A DNA stretch of 64,000 nucleotides from CBDIDH01 sp965277595 (GTDB taxonomy: Bacteria > Planctomycetota > Planctomycetia > Isosphaerales > Isosphaeraceae), in NCBI GenBank assembly GCA_965277595.1, contig CBDIDH010000001.1:62001-126000 (forward strand), given 5' to 3'. Made by a program: the position numbers and the translations under genes. Under the pieces are notes generated by a model. The model was not told where the DNA came from. It saw only the letters and a list, made by a program, of their open reading frames with translations, and did not search any database. Numbering within the stretch: position 1 is the stretch's first letter; the number at the start of each line of letters is the position of its first letter. Positions 18,852 to 28,012 of this stretch are shown here, piece by piece.

Positions 18852-19427
18852 TCAAGGATTCGGCGTCACGGACTTTCCAGACCGACCCTTCCCACCGGCC
18901 TCGGCCTCTGCCACGAGCATCCCTCTCGTCACGTCGAAGCGCATCCGGCGGCCCTCCACCGTCGTGACGACGTAGAGCCCGGCCCGGTCGAACCCCTCAT
19001 AATTCCCCCAATGATAGTGGGACGCTCCCCTCGTCAGCTTGGAGAAGTCACGGAGGATCAGGTCGAGTGTGATGTGGTTGATCAACTCGCCCCTCTTGAA
19101 GAAGTACAGCATCACCTCCTTCTTGTTGTAATCGAGCGGGATCAGGTTCACGCCCCAGTAGCCGGCCACGAGATGGTCCCCGTCGTCGGCCAGGGCGGCA
19201 ACCCGGAACCAGCCGTACATCGACCAGAGTTTCTCGCCCTGCACCTCCCTCGCCCGGTAGACCGTGGTGATCTGCGTGTCGGGGTCCATGACGGCGAAGA
19301 ACCGCCGGTTCGCCGACCAGATCGTCTGACGGGTGGGTGGAGGCAGTGGCGAATCGGCACGACCGGGCGTGAGCGTGGCGAGCAGCAGGATGATCGTCAC
19401 CAATATCGTTTTGGAATCTCGTCGCAT
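18852..19427 (-). CDS. Secreted hypothetical protein
   Basis: A 191-residue exported protein: signal TILVTIILLLATLTPGRADS, then a beta-rich body (RRFFAVMDPDTQITTVYRAR, DDGDHLVAGYWGVNLIPLD) that may be a partial propeller. ATG at 19427 is favoured over the adjacent GTG. Function unknown. Confidence 0.65.
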   Translation of the reverse strand: MRRDSKTILVTIILLLATLTPGRADSPLPPPTRQTIWSANRRFFAVMDPDTQITTVYRAREVQGEKLWSMYGWFRVAALADDGDHLVAGYWGVNLIPLDYNKKEVMLYFFKRGELINHITLDLILRDFSKLTRGASHYHWGNYEGFDRAGLYVVTTVEGRRMRFDVTRGMLVAEAEAGGKGRSGKSVTPNP

Positions 19428-19505
19428 CACCGCACTCCGCAGGCTATCGCATCGGATGGGGCTGCGAGACTTCCCTGAGGCCGGCGTGAAGGGACGTGGG
19501 GTTGT

Positions 19506-20495
19506 TCAGAACCCCAGGTCTTCGCCCTCGTGTGTCGCCAGCCCGATCTGCTCGACGCCGCCCCGCCGCCCGTTGTACCACAGGAGCCACTTTTGGCCGT
19601 CGAAGATCGCATAAGGCTTGTAGACCGCATCGGCGTCCCACTTGCCGACGCTGGGGCGGATGACCGGGTTGGCCTGATGGCGCTCCCAGGCGGTGATGCC
19701 GTCCTTAGACCGGGCGAGGCCGATCTGGGCGTGGTCCCGGTCCCGGAACCCGATGTAGAACATGATGTACATGTCGCCTTGCCGGACGACCTGGCAGGCC
19801 GTCACCCGGTCTTTATCCCAAGTAAGTCCCGGCTCGGGCTTGAAGACAGGATTATCCTTGCGCTTGACCCATTTAAGGCCGTCCTTGCTGGTCGCATAGC
19901 CTACCGCATTCGGCTCGTACTGCTCGCCGCCCGAATACCACATGCGGTAAAGCCCGGCCTCGACGTCGTGAAGGACGTGCGGGCACATGACGGCCACTTT
20001 TTCCCACGGCTGTTCCGCCGAGAGTACGGGCTTGTCGCTCTCCCGACGCCAGGACTTCCCGTCCTCGCTGGTGGCGTAGCCGATCAATGACTTGCCTCTT
20101 GCCTGCCCGGTGTACCACATCCGATAAAGGCCGCCGTGCTTGATCACGACCGGGCGGTTGACTTCGTCCTCCCAATCCGTCTTGTCGTTGGGTCCGAGGA
20201 CGATGACCGGCTCGGACCACTTGATGCCGTTTTTACTTTCTACCAGGGCGATGCTCTTCTTCGGCCGCCAGGAGAACCACATGCGGTAAGTGTCGCCCTC
20301 CTTGAGGACGGAGACGTCGAAGCAAGTCCCCAGGTCGCCGCCGAGGACCGGGTTCTTCGGGGATCTCGCCCACCCGGCGGTTGTCTCGGTCGTGGAATTG
20401 TCCTGCCCTCCGGCCTGGGACTTGGGCCACATGAGGAGCCCGAGGATCGACAGGACCAGGAGAGCGATGAGGCGATGGCTGCGTCTTATCGTCAT
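19506..20495 (-). CDS. Secreted GH43/GH130-like five-bladed beta-propeller protein
   Basis: A 329-residue exported protein. Signal LIALLVLSILGLLMWPKS is followed by repeated blades with YRMWFSW, YRMWYTG and YRMWYSG, each near IGYATSEDGKSWR or VGYATSKDGLKWV. This pattern is typical of glycoside-hydrolase-like propellers (GH32/43/130), many of which in planctomycetes lack proven activity. AGGGAG lies seven bases before ATG 20495. A relative with the same blade motifs is at 58907-59938. Confidence 0.85.
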   Translation of the reverse strand: MTIRRSHRLIALLVLSILGLLMWPKSQAGGQDNSTTETTAGWARSPKNPVLGGDLGTCFDVSVLKEGDTYRMWFSWRPKKSIALVESKNGIKWSEPVIVLGPNDKTDWEDEVNRPVVIKHGGLYRMWYTGQARGKSLIGYATSEDGKSWRRESDKPVLSAEQPWEKVAVMCPHVLHDVEAGLYRMWYSGGEQYEPNAVGYATSKDGLKWVKRKDNPVFKPEPGLTWDKDRVTACQVVRQGDMYIMFYIGFRDRDHAQIGLARSKDGITAWERHQANPVIRPSVGKWDADAVYKPYAIFDGQKWLLWYNGRRGGVEQIGLATHEGEDLGF

Positions 20496-20668
20496 CCGTT
20501 GGCTCCCTTGGACCTCGCTCGGCAGAATCGCATTCGGAGATATCCGGCGGCGAATGGCTTCTGATTCGTCCGACGGCAGACGTTGCAGGTCCTTTCCCAC
20601 GACCACCTCTCTGATGCCCCACTCGAACTCGGCTTCATGCCATTCGATGCTCTTGCAGTCCGTAACAG

Positions 20669-20995
20669 TCAATAATCCGACTTCTTTGTCTTGAGGGTCC
20701 TCAACTGGGCGACGATGACCTCGATCATCCCGTCGGCAGCGATCTTCAACTCGTCGTTGCCCTTGACAAACTTCTCCGGCTCGAAGAGCAAGAACTGGAT
20801 CGCCGTCATCGCCACGATACGTTGCAGGGCTTCCAGGGATGCGAATTGCCAATTCTTCGACCCGAACGGCCTGGGACCGGCGTCTCGCAGCAGGCCGTCG
20901 ATGTCCGCCTGCAAGTCCATGATCTCCATCAGTTTCTTGCGGACAAGCTCTCCGGTCCTCTCGGCCTCACGCCGTACCTCGTCAGGCACGCTCAT
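20669..20995 (-). CDS. Small helical hypothetical protein
   Basis: A 108-residue, wholly helical soluble protein (VRREAERTGELVRKKLMEIM, SLEALQRIVAMTAIQFLLFE). No family recognised. It may share a transcript with the two genes upstream on the minus strand. The 173 bp between it and the next gene shows no further gene. Confidence 0.55.
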   Translation of the reverse strand: MSVPDEVRREAERTGELVRKKLMEIMDLQADIDGLLRDAGPRPFGSKNWQFASLEALQRIVAMTAIQFLLFEPEKFVKGNDELKIAADGMIEVIVAQLRTLKTKKSDY

Positions 20996-21034
20996 ACCAG
21001 GGCTCCTCGTTCTTGGGCTGATCGTTCCGGTCGC

Positions 21035-21448
21035 TCAAAGCACGAACCACGGATCGTCCTGGATGGCCTTCATGCACTCATCGACGGAAAGTGCGTCGAA
21101 TATCCCGACCCATTCCTTGCCCGTATAACGCATGGCGTAGAGGGCGAACTTCCCGCTGCCGAGGTGTTCCATCCGGGCGAACTTCGATTCGAAGGTGGGC
21201 GAGAGGGAGTTCGGTCCTGGGCAGGCGTAGGTCGAGACGAAGTAGAAGTAGTTCCTGAACCAACTCGCCCCGATGTCAATGATGTAGTTGAATTGGCCAT
21301 CCTCCGGGGGCGGCAGAACGTGCTTGGGTTTCAGGACGTCCTCGATCAGGGCAGTAGCTTTGGCTTCGACCTCGGCTTTGATGGCGGCGGTTACGGAGGC
21401 CCTCTTCTTTGCCGGGCGGATATTCCACGGTTCTCTCGGGCCTGCCAT
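21035..21448 (-). CDS. Hypothetical protein
   Basis: A 137-residue soluble protein. A basic Ala-rich N terminus (RPAKKRASVTAAIKAEVEAK) leads into a conserved-looking core (FNYIIDIGASWFRNYFYFVS, then ALYAMRYTGKEWVGIF). Not recognised. ATG 21448 has AAGGGATGG upstream; a TTG at 21466 would overlap the preceding stop codon. Confidence 0.58.
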   Translation of the reverse strand: MAGPREPWNIRPAKKRASVTAAIKAEVEAKATALIEDVLKPKHVLPPPEDGQFNYIIDIGASWFRNYFYFVSTYACPGPNSLSPTFESKFARMEHLGSGKFALYAMRYTGKEWVGIFDALSVDECMKAIQDDPWFVL

Positions 21449-21462
21449 CGTGGTCCATCCCT

Positions 21463-21948
21463 TCAATCGCCCTCGGTCTTCTTTCGATGAACAGCCCCAT
21501 CACACGCCCCCAGCATTGCCTTGAGCGGCTCCGGGTCGGCCAGGCGGTGATCGTTGCCCACGACGACCAAGGCCGACTCGGGCAGACCGCTGGCACGCAC
21601 AAGTTCCACGCTCTCGCCGGATGAGATCACGTCGTCAGCCCGTGAATGCAGGATGACCGTACCCGGCTTGACCGTCCTGGCCGTGCCCCACCGCCTCCAG
21701 GCCGGGCACAGGAGCACCAGCGGGGTCGAGCCGGAGTTGAGGTTCATCGCCACGGCCCCGCCCCGTGAGGAGCCGACGATCACGCCGGGCCGGTGCCGGT
21801 CGTACTCGACCTGGGCGGTGCGGACGGCCTCGTCGAAGTCGTCGTCCGACAGGGCCGGGTTGACGACCTCGTGGCCGTTCTGAGTCAGGTGACTCGGCTT
21901 GACCCCGCCAGGAACCGAGTTCCAGCCGTGGAGGAACAGGATCTTCAT
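21463..21948 (-). CDS. Small alpha/beta hydrolase (YqiA/RBBP9-like)
   Basis: A 161-residue minimal alpha/beta hydrolase. It starts MKILFLHGWNSVPGGVKPS, has the nucleophile elbow VGSSRGG, an acid region (VILHSRADDVISS) and a late GNDHRLAD His. Such small hydrolases are esterases of unknown substrate. A decayed copy of its N-terminal part lies at 26402-26779, so the gene was duplicated. Confidence 0.82.
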   Translation of the reverse strand: MKILFLHGWNSVPGGVKPSHLTQNGHEVVNPALSDDDFDEAVRTAQVEYDRHRPGVIVGSSRGGAVAMNLNSGSTPLVLLCPAWRRWGTARTVKPGTVILHSRADDVISSGESVELVRASGLPESALVVVGNDHRLADPEPLKAMLGACDGAVHRKKTEGD

Positions 21949-22044
21949 AGCGTTTCCGATCTCATCGTCCGTCGTTCGGAGTCCGATCCAGTCGGAATTA
22001 ACAGCAATCCAATTTCATAATTTTATTCAACTGACAATACAATC

Positions 22045-23971
22045 TTACAAGAGTGATTCAAAAATTGAATGGATCGACACACTCGAATCTTCTGGCCTAC
22101 GATCTTTCCACGCTTCGTAGTCGGAGTTGTTCCTCGTCTTAATGTCGCCCAGCTTCTCGTTGAGTCGGTTGATCTCATTGGTGAAGTCCCGGACCAACGT
22201 CTCAGACAATTCCAGCAAGGTCGCAACAGCGGCTTCAAGTTGGTCCGAGTCATTGTCACGAGAGTTATGCTCTATCTCTTCGCTCACTGCCAGTGCCAAT
22301 CGCTCCTCGAAGTCCCTGGCCTGCTGTGGCTGAAAATGCTGCCGGTTACTTGCAAACCATTTCGCCGTCATTGACAGACCTTCCAACGACTCCTCAATGT
22401 CACCCTCGGGAGAGAAAAGTTGGTCCCACATCCCTCGGTTCCATCGATCGACGAGCGCCGGGTCTATCCAATCACACATTGCGATCCGATCCAAAAGCGG
22501 CATGAGGTCGGCTAACTGGCCCGGCTCGGGAACCAGTTCTTTCAAGTTGTCGTTGATAATATTGCGGATCAATTCACGGAGCGGCTCATCACCAAGCTCG
22601 GTTCCGATTCGGCAGCAGGTGGCCAGCCGATCCCAAACGCTCCACCAAGCCCGACCCCACTTGGCGGCAAGCTCCCTGGACTTGACCATGCCAATACAGC
22701 GAGCCAGCAGAGTGCGTTCGATCGCTTCTCTCACGATTCCCAGGTCAAGCCCTCGTCTGTGATTTATGGATCGGGCGATCTTGCCCGTATTGAAAACCTT
22801 GAACAATCTCTCGATCTGCTCGAAGAATAGCGCATGCCGGAGAATGTCGTTGGCGTCCAATGGATTCAGTTCGAACCGCTTGCTCAAGAAGTCGAGAATC
22901 GACGGATTGTGGCAGGATATGACGAGTTGCTTCTCGCTTCGGTCGATCCGAATGAAAGAGCCCTCCAGTTCGTTCAAGGACTTGTCGAAGCTCAGTGGGG
23001 AGTTGGGGAATCCATACATCTTGGCCCGTGCCGAATAGAATGAATTGAAAGTTTCCCTCAAGTCTGACATCAGTATCCCATCGCCACAGGTCGCAAGGAC
23101 AAGGAGCAGGTGGCGTGAGGGCTCGTTTATCTGATTCTCAAACGCATGTGACCAGATTTCAGACGGATTGTCGAGCCGAGCCAAGAATAACTCCGGGTAG
23201 TCCGCCCCCCGGCAGGAAGCAGTCTGCATCGCCTGAGTCATCCACTCGATGATCCGTGGACTGTAGTTCCGGTGCGAGATAATTTTCATGTACACTCGGC
23301 CAGCAACCAACGCACCGATATGCTCTTGTGGCACTTGATTAAAGAATAAGTGATTCGCCAGGATGCGTGCCTTGTCGAGATCGCTGTAGTCGTCGCACGA
23401 GACGACGAAGCGATAAAGATCGATGTTCGACCTTGCCAGATGTTCGTGCTCCGCCTTTGCCTGGGCCAGGATGTATTCACGAGTCGTCAGGATGAACCGC
23501 TTGCTGGCCCTTCGTGAAACGGCAGCCATGAGGTGCAGTAGTACCCGATCCTCGTTCTTTCCCAACTTCTCGCCGGTGCTGATCTGCCCCAAGAAGTCGT
23601 CGTAGTAGAATACCTGCCTGGCATCGTCATCGGGGTCGAATAAACGCTGGCCTTCACCGACATTCTGTCGAATGTCGATTGCGTTCCATCCATTCATGAG
23701 GTGCTCTATGACGAGCATCTCGGCGAGCGTAGTCTTGCCCACTCCTGGAACACCCGCAAGTATGCACACCCGCTCGGTTTCGAGCATTCGCCGAGCCTTC
23801 TCGAAGCTGCCGGTCTGCACATACAGCCCCAATCTCCGCCTGATCTGCTCTTCGGCCAGCATCGTCTGAACGAACACGTCGTTATGGAGGACTTTCGAAA
23901 GCACGGCCTTGCTCGTCAGCCACAGCTTGTAATGTGCCTGCTCGACCGTCGGATTCTCCCGGAGCAACGCA
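22045..23971 (-). pseudogene. 3' part of an IS-interrupted restriction endonuclease-nSTAND3 ATPase gene
   Basis: This carries the ATPase and C-terminal part of the gene. The residual frame can begin at TTG 23967 (640 residues). The P-loop is AGVPGVGKTT (residues ~71-80), followed by FYYDDFLGQ (Walker B-like) and RFILTTREYILAQA (sensor-like), the layout of nSTAND3 signalling ATPases. A long helical sensor-type region follows. The 5' part lies at 25829-26202 beyond an IS1380-family element. Removing the element with one target copy gives one 766-codon frame reading ...SDLNALLRENPTVEQAHYK. Such fusions are probable anti-phage defence genes; this one is disrupted unless the IS excises. Confidence 0.85.
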
Positions 23972-23977
23972 TTTAGA
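23972..23977. repeat. Target-site duplication TTTAGA, left copy
   Basis: TTTAGA directly abuts the left end of the IS1380-family element and is repeated exactly at its right end. A 4-bp TTAG duplication with one more base in each IS end is equally consistent. Confidence 0.88.
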
Positions 23978-25828
23978 CCTCAAACAAGCGTAATGTGAGC
24001 CCCCATTCCTTGTCCTTTCCTACCTCGGATGGTCACGTACCTTCTCCGGGCCGGGTTCTCGTCACCCGGTTGCACACGTCCCGATCTCGATCGCTCATCA
24101 CGCCACCGCCTCTCATTGGTATGGAGCCAACACGCACCGGAGCATCCCGACTCCGGCTTCAGGGTGCCGTCCGGTCAACACAACCGGCGACCGTGCAATC
24201 GCTCCACCAACCGGAGGAATACGCCCTGCCATGGGTTCCATGACAAGAGCCGGTAGACAGTCCGCCGACTGGTCCTGACGATCTGGCAGGGCACCTGGAT
24301 CATCGCCACGCAGAACGTGCTGAACTCCATCCGAAGCAGCGACCGCTTCTCCGCCCGGTACTTCTCCGACCACCGGCCTTGCTCGGGCAGGACCAGCGCA
24401 CTCCACGCCTTCAGGCTCCACGCCAGCGACGCCATCACCATGTACGCCCAGTTGCTCACCAGGTTGTCCACCGGCATCGCCAGCGCCTTCACCCCGCCTT
24501 TGAGTTGGGCGATCAGGTTTTCCTGGTCGCAACGGTCGTTGGCCAGGAAGACGATCTCTGACGACGGAGTCATGAGGTCGTTGGTGATGTAGAAGAAGTA
24601 CCGGTCGGGCTCGAACAGCCACAACTGACCCTTCTCGACGATCAGCTTCTTCTTGAGCACGATCACCCGGTACGCCCTCTTGCAGGCGACCGGCCGGTAC
24701 TCGAACTCGGCCACCTCCTCGCCGATCAGCTTCAGGGTGTCGAACTGCCGCTCGGAGACGATCCGCTCCTTGTGCCGCTCCCTGGTCTGGCGGGGTACGG
24801 TCTTGATCGTGTGTCGGGCCGGGCGCTCCAACTCGCTGTATTTCAGGTCGGGGAGCCGCTCGGCCAACCCCTTGAGGTTGGCCATGGCGTCGATCCCGAA
24901 GATGAACCGGGCGCCGCCTTGATCCCACCGGTCGAGGTGCTTGGTCTGGGTGAAGTCGGTGTCGCCCCGGTACGTGATCTTGCGGAACCCCGCCCGTCGG
25001 CAAAGGGCGGCGGCCTTGTCGAAGTAGACGTCGGCACGCTCGTGCGAGGGCCGGTTGCCGCTACGGTTGACCAGGAACAGGGGCTCGGCGGTGTTGGCCA
25101 GTGAGACCACCAACGGGTGATATCCCCACACCCCGTTGTAGGAAATGTCCACCCCTTGCTTGCACCAGCCGTCGCTGGGGGCGAGCGTCCCGTCGGCGTC
25201 GATGAACGCCTCGTCGAAGAAGTCCTCAGGCTGTTCCTTCCAGGCCCGGAGCCGGACCTCATTGAAGATGTCCATCAACTGCTCGACATCACCTTCGGTG
25301 AACCGGCGGCAGAAGTCGCCTGCCGTGGTGGGGTCGGGGATGCGCTCGGCCCCCAGGGCGTCGAGGTAGACCTCGTCGTTGCGGCGGACTTCGAGGTGTT
25401 CGAGCCGCTGCCCCCCGGACAAGAGGTTGTAGGCGATATTCAGGACGTGATCACTCTCGTGATACGGCAGGTGCCGTTTCAGGAGGTGGAGTTCCTCGTC
25501 GATGTCGTGGACCAGCCCGAGCTTCTGCGCAAGGAGGTGGATGGCCCCGATGCCGCCGGGGGCGATGGCCCGGACCCGGTCGGTGATCTGGTAGTGGATG
25601 TTGGAGGCGGCCATCATCGGCTGGTGGCGTTCGACGCCGGGCCTGTTCTTGATACGGCGGAGGATTCGCCTCTTGCGTCGGTTCAACTGGCGGTGGACAT
25701 TGGCGTTCACTCGAAAACCTCCTGGCGGCGAACGATTGAGGGGTGTGAAGTACCTCGATTGTTCGCTAAAACCAGGGGGTTTTCGAGCTTCCCGGCCTCG
25801 ATCAGCCTCGGATTACGCTTGGTTGAGG
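23978..25828. mobile_element. IS1380-family insertion sequence, 1851 bp
   Basis: The ends are imperfect inverted repeats: left CCTCAAACAAGCGTAAT (23978 inward) and right, read inward, CCTCAACCAAGCGTAAT (from 25828), 16 of 17 matching. Flanks are the duplicated TTTAGA. One full-length transposase gene lies inside on the minus strand. The element sits inside a restriction endonuclease-STAND gene and interrupts it exactly; family assignment comes from the transposase. Confidence 0.9.
24175..25710 (-). CDS. IS1380-family DDE transposase
   Basis: A 511-residue transposase. It begins with a basic tail and the motif HYQITDRVRAIAPGGIGAIH, typical of the group. DDE residues fall in DEAFIDADGTLAPSDG (first Asp), ITYRGDTDFTQTK (second Asp) and FLANDRCDQENLIAQLKGG (Glu), as in IS1380/IS4-like enzymes. 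It catalyses cut-and-paste movement of the surrounding element. The frame is intact, so the copy may still be active. Confidence 0.92.
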   Translation of the reverse strand: MNANVHRQLNRRKRRILRRIKNRPGVERHQPMMAASNIHYQITDRVRAIAPGGIGAIHLLAQKLGLVHDIDEELHLLKRHLPYHESDHVLNIAYNLLSGGQRLEHLEVRRNDEVYLDALGAERIPDPTTAGDFCRRFTEGDVEQLMDIFNEVRLRAWKEQPEDFFDEAFIDADGTLAPSDGWCKQGVDISYNGVWGYHPLVVSLANTAEPLFLVNRSGNRPSHERADVYFDKAAALCRRAGFRKITYRGDTDFTQTKHLDRWDQGGARFIFGIDAMANLKGLAERLPDLKYSELERPARHTIKTVPRQTRERHKERIVSERQFDTLKLIGEEVAEFEYRPVACKRAYRVIVLKKKLIVEKGQLWLFEPDRYFFYITNDLMTPSSEIVFLANDRCDQENLIAQLKGGVKALAMPVDNLVSNWAYMVMASLAWSLKAWSALVLPEQGRWSEKYRAEKRSLLRMEFSTFCVAMIQVPCQIVRTSRRTVYRLLSWNPWQGVFLRLVERLHGRRLC

Positions 25829-25834
25829 TTTAGA
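25829..25834. repeat. Target-site duplication TTTAGA, right copy
   Basis: Second copy of the hexamer next to the right end of the IS1380-family element; see the left copy at 23972. Confidence 0.88.
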
Positions 25835-26202
25835 TCGCTCATCCCTACTATGTCGCTCTTCGAATTACAATGCGGCGAGAGTAGCTCGTACAACTCATCC
25901 ACGTTAGAGGGGCTCAATCCGACCGAGGTCGCAAGGATGTACCTTCCAGGATTCAATTTCTGAATTTTTGACAACTCGTGCTTTAACATATGTGATTTCA
26001 ATGTCGCATATCCCGAGCGTGCGTAATGCTTGCACTGGACGATCCAGTCTCGCCCACCGACCGGGGCATGACGAAGGTCGATCCCCTTGTCCCGTCCAGT
26101 CACAAATTCTTGCAGGCGAACATCGAGAAGCCTTTCGAGCAGGTCGTGGCAGAGCGTTTCGAAGTCGGACGGCGACAGCCCCAGGAAATCGTAAGCCGAC
26201 AT
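25829..26202 (-). pseudogene. 5' part of the IS-interrupted gene: Mrr-like restriction endonuclease domain
   Basis: The 124 complete codons encode an Mrr-type PD-(D/E)XK nuclease: SPSDFETLCHDLLERLL, GRDKGIDLR (catalytic Asp, residue 42) and WIVQCKHYARSG (QxK, residues 56-58), then the tail YILATSVGLSPSNVDELYEL. The frame reads into the IS and stops after a few foreign residues at 25813. The usual continuation (ALLRENPTVEQ...) is found intact at 23971. ATG at 26202 is the natural start. Confidence 0.88.
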
Positions 26203-26401
26203 GATTATGTTTCCTCGAATGCGACGGCCAGTATCTTGACGTTCTCGCAGAGACGTCTTGGCTTGTTGCCCGAATTCAAGGGCAATCCTCCAAAGAACGC
26301 ACCGGTCTCCTAAATCTATAGAAAGTGTCTTTAATAACTGTGTCTAGCCCCTCAGACGTGGCGTCGGTAGTGGCGGTGTTCGATTCGTGAACCGATTCCC
26401 C

Positions 26402-26779
26402 CTAATCTTGCCGAGACTGGCAGAAGCACCTACGAGTCCCCTGGTTTCGGCGATCGGGGCCACGGCTCGGCCAAGGCACCTCCGGTGCTGCTCTGTCCGC
26501 CTTGGATGAGGAGGCGCTCGGCCACGACCGCCATGTCTTCACGTTTATCCGAAGTTCCGAGGCCGAGTCATGGTCCGGCGTCTCGGACTCGCCTCGGGAC
26601 GAGCCCACAGTCACGGTGAGGCGGTGACGGTCGTACTGGGCCTGGGCGATACGGACGGCCTCATCGAAGTCGTCGTCATCCACGCCCGGGTTCATGACCT
26701 CGTGGCCTTGCTGGGCGAGGTAGGACGGCTTGACCCCGCCAGGAACCGAGTGCCAGCCGTGCAGGAAGAGGATCTTCAT
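26402..26779 (-). pseudogene. Decayed duplicate of the small alpha/beta hydrolase gene
   Basis: The first ~62 codons (MKILFLHGWHSVPGGVKPSY to VTVGSSRG) match the intact gene at 21463-21948 closely in protein and DNA, including CTTGACCCCGCCAGGAACC. After the nucleophile elbow the similarity stops and the frame becomes unrelated. It is therefore a truncated duplicate, not a functional hydrolase. Its start overlaps the stop of the membrane-protein gene at 26776 as ATGA. Confidence 0.75.
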
Positions 26780-27156
26780 AAGTGATTGTGTATCGGTTCC
26801 CCGAGTTCAAAGGGAGGCCCGTCGAGCCAACTGTCTCTTACGCCCCCGCCCCCGGAGTCCTGCGGCACCTCCCGAGGCGGTGAGCGGAGCACCCAGTCGG
26901 CGAGCCTGCCGAGCAGGACGAACCCCGAGACGACGAGCGCCCCGAGCCAGAAGAGCAGGCTGATTCCCAGGGCGAGCATCACGCCCGTCAGGATTCCGTC
27001 AAGAGTCCCCACTCCGGCCCCGATCGCCAGGCCGGAGGCCACCGATCCGAGCGTCACGAGGGCGGCCAACCGCAGAATGTTCCCCGGCTCGTCGTGCCGT
27101 GGCTGGGACTGAGTACGGACCTCTTTCCCCGTTGCGAGGCGGATTTGTTTACTCAC
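26776..27156 (-). CDS. Small membrane protein
   Basis: A 126-residue protein with two hydrophobic segments (ILRLAALVTLGSVASGLAIG and ILTGVMLALGISLLFWLGAL, running on to VVSGFVLLG). The N and C termini are polar. The start is GTG at 27156 with a GAGGGGGA stretch upstream. Not recognised. Its stop overlaps the start of the decayed hydrolase duplicate. Confidence 0.6.
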   Translation of the reverse strand: MSKQIRLATGKEVRTQSQPRHDEPGNILRLAALVTLGSVASGLAIGAGVGTLDGILTGVMLALGISLLFWLGALVVSGFVLLGRLADWVLRSPPREVPQDSGGGGVRDSWLDGPPFELGEPIHNHL

Positions 27157-27246
27157 ACCGGAGTCCCCCTCAGTTCGATCCTCGGACGACCCCTCAAGGT
27201 CTCGGCCCGATCGACTCGCAGAACTCTAATCGTAACACCACCCTGC

Positions 27247-27786
27247 TCACGGTCGCCCCGTCCTCCCTGAAAAGTCGTCGCCCTTCCACGGCGTCAGCCT
27301 CGGAACCCACCTGGGCACGTTCCGCTTGTAAGCCAGGTAGTCGTCACCGAACCGCCTCACAAGGCCCGGCTCCTCGGACAGCGGGATGTAGATGACGTTG
27401 ATGATCACGCCCAACGCAAACAATCCCAGCAGCGGCAGGGACGCCGCCAGCAGCGCCTCCCCCAATAGGACGAAACACAGCCCGGTGATCATCGGGTTAC
27501 GGACGTGGCGATAGACGCCCCGGACGACGAGCCGCTGCGGCGGTTCCCACGGGGCGATGGTCCCCTCGCCGACCGCCGTGAACAGCCGGATCGTGGAAAT
27601 CGCCAGCACAAGGCCCAAGCCGAGGCAAACTCCCCCGAGGATCGGCAGGACGACTCTCGATGCCGGGATGGACTTCCAGATCCCGAGCGTGTCCGTCCCG
27701 GTCAGCCACAGGATCGTGGCGGGAATGGCGATCGTCACCGTGCCGGGGAGCATGATGATGGTTCGCAGGTGCTTCCACGATGGCAT
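27247..27786 (-). CDS. ICMT/PEMT-family membrane methyltransferase
   Basis: A 179-residue protein with about four membrane segments and the superfamily motif RGVYRHVRNPMITGLCFVLL, then the late SEEPGLVRRFGDDYLAYKR (Glu and Tyr-Lys motif). It probably methylates a membrane-associated substrate with S-adenosylmethionine. AAGGA lies before ATG 27786. The open frame upstream is not convincing. It shares family with the gene at 1928-2641 but is shorter. Confidence 0.85.
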   Translation of the reverse strand: MPSWKHLRTIIMLPGTVTIAIPATILWLTGTDTLGIWKSIPASRVVLPILGGVCLGLGLVLAISTIRLFTAVGEGTIAPWEPPQRLVVRGVYRHVRNPMITGLCFVLLGEALLAASLPLLGLFALGVIINVIYIPLSEEPGLVRRFGDDYLAYKRNVPRWVPRLTPWKGDDFSGRTGRP

Positions 27787-28012
27787 CACCAAGTCCTTAC
27801 AGGCTCCCTCCCGGCTGCTCGGGCAGAACCGATCCGCCCCGACTACTTCAGAAACGATCTCCAATTCTGCGGCGAGAACGATCCACTGAGGTTTCGGGTG
27901 CATGACGGGATGCTTCCTTCGCCGTCGCCAACCCGGTGGATTGTAACATTCTCGGCACTCTTGGGTTACACTGGGGCCGTCGAGATGATTTTCCATCCTG
28001 GAGACGTGATTG

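Noticed and set aside
24113..25003. Second long minus-strand frame inside the IS1380 element
   Set aside because: Shadow of the transposase gene, with no protein-like sequence.
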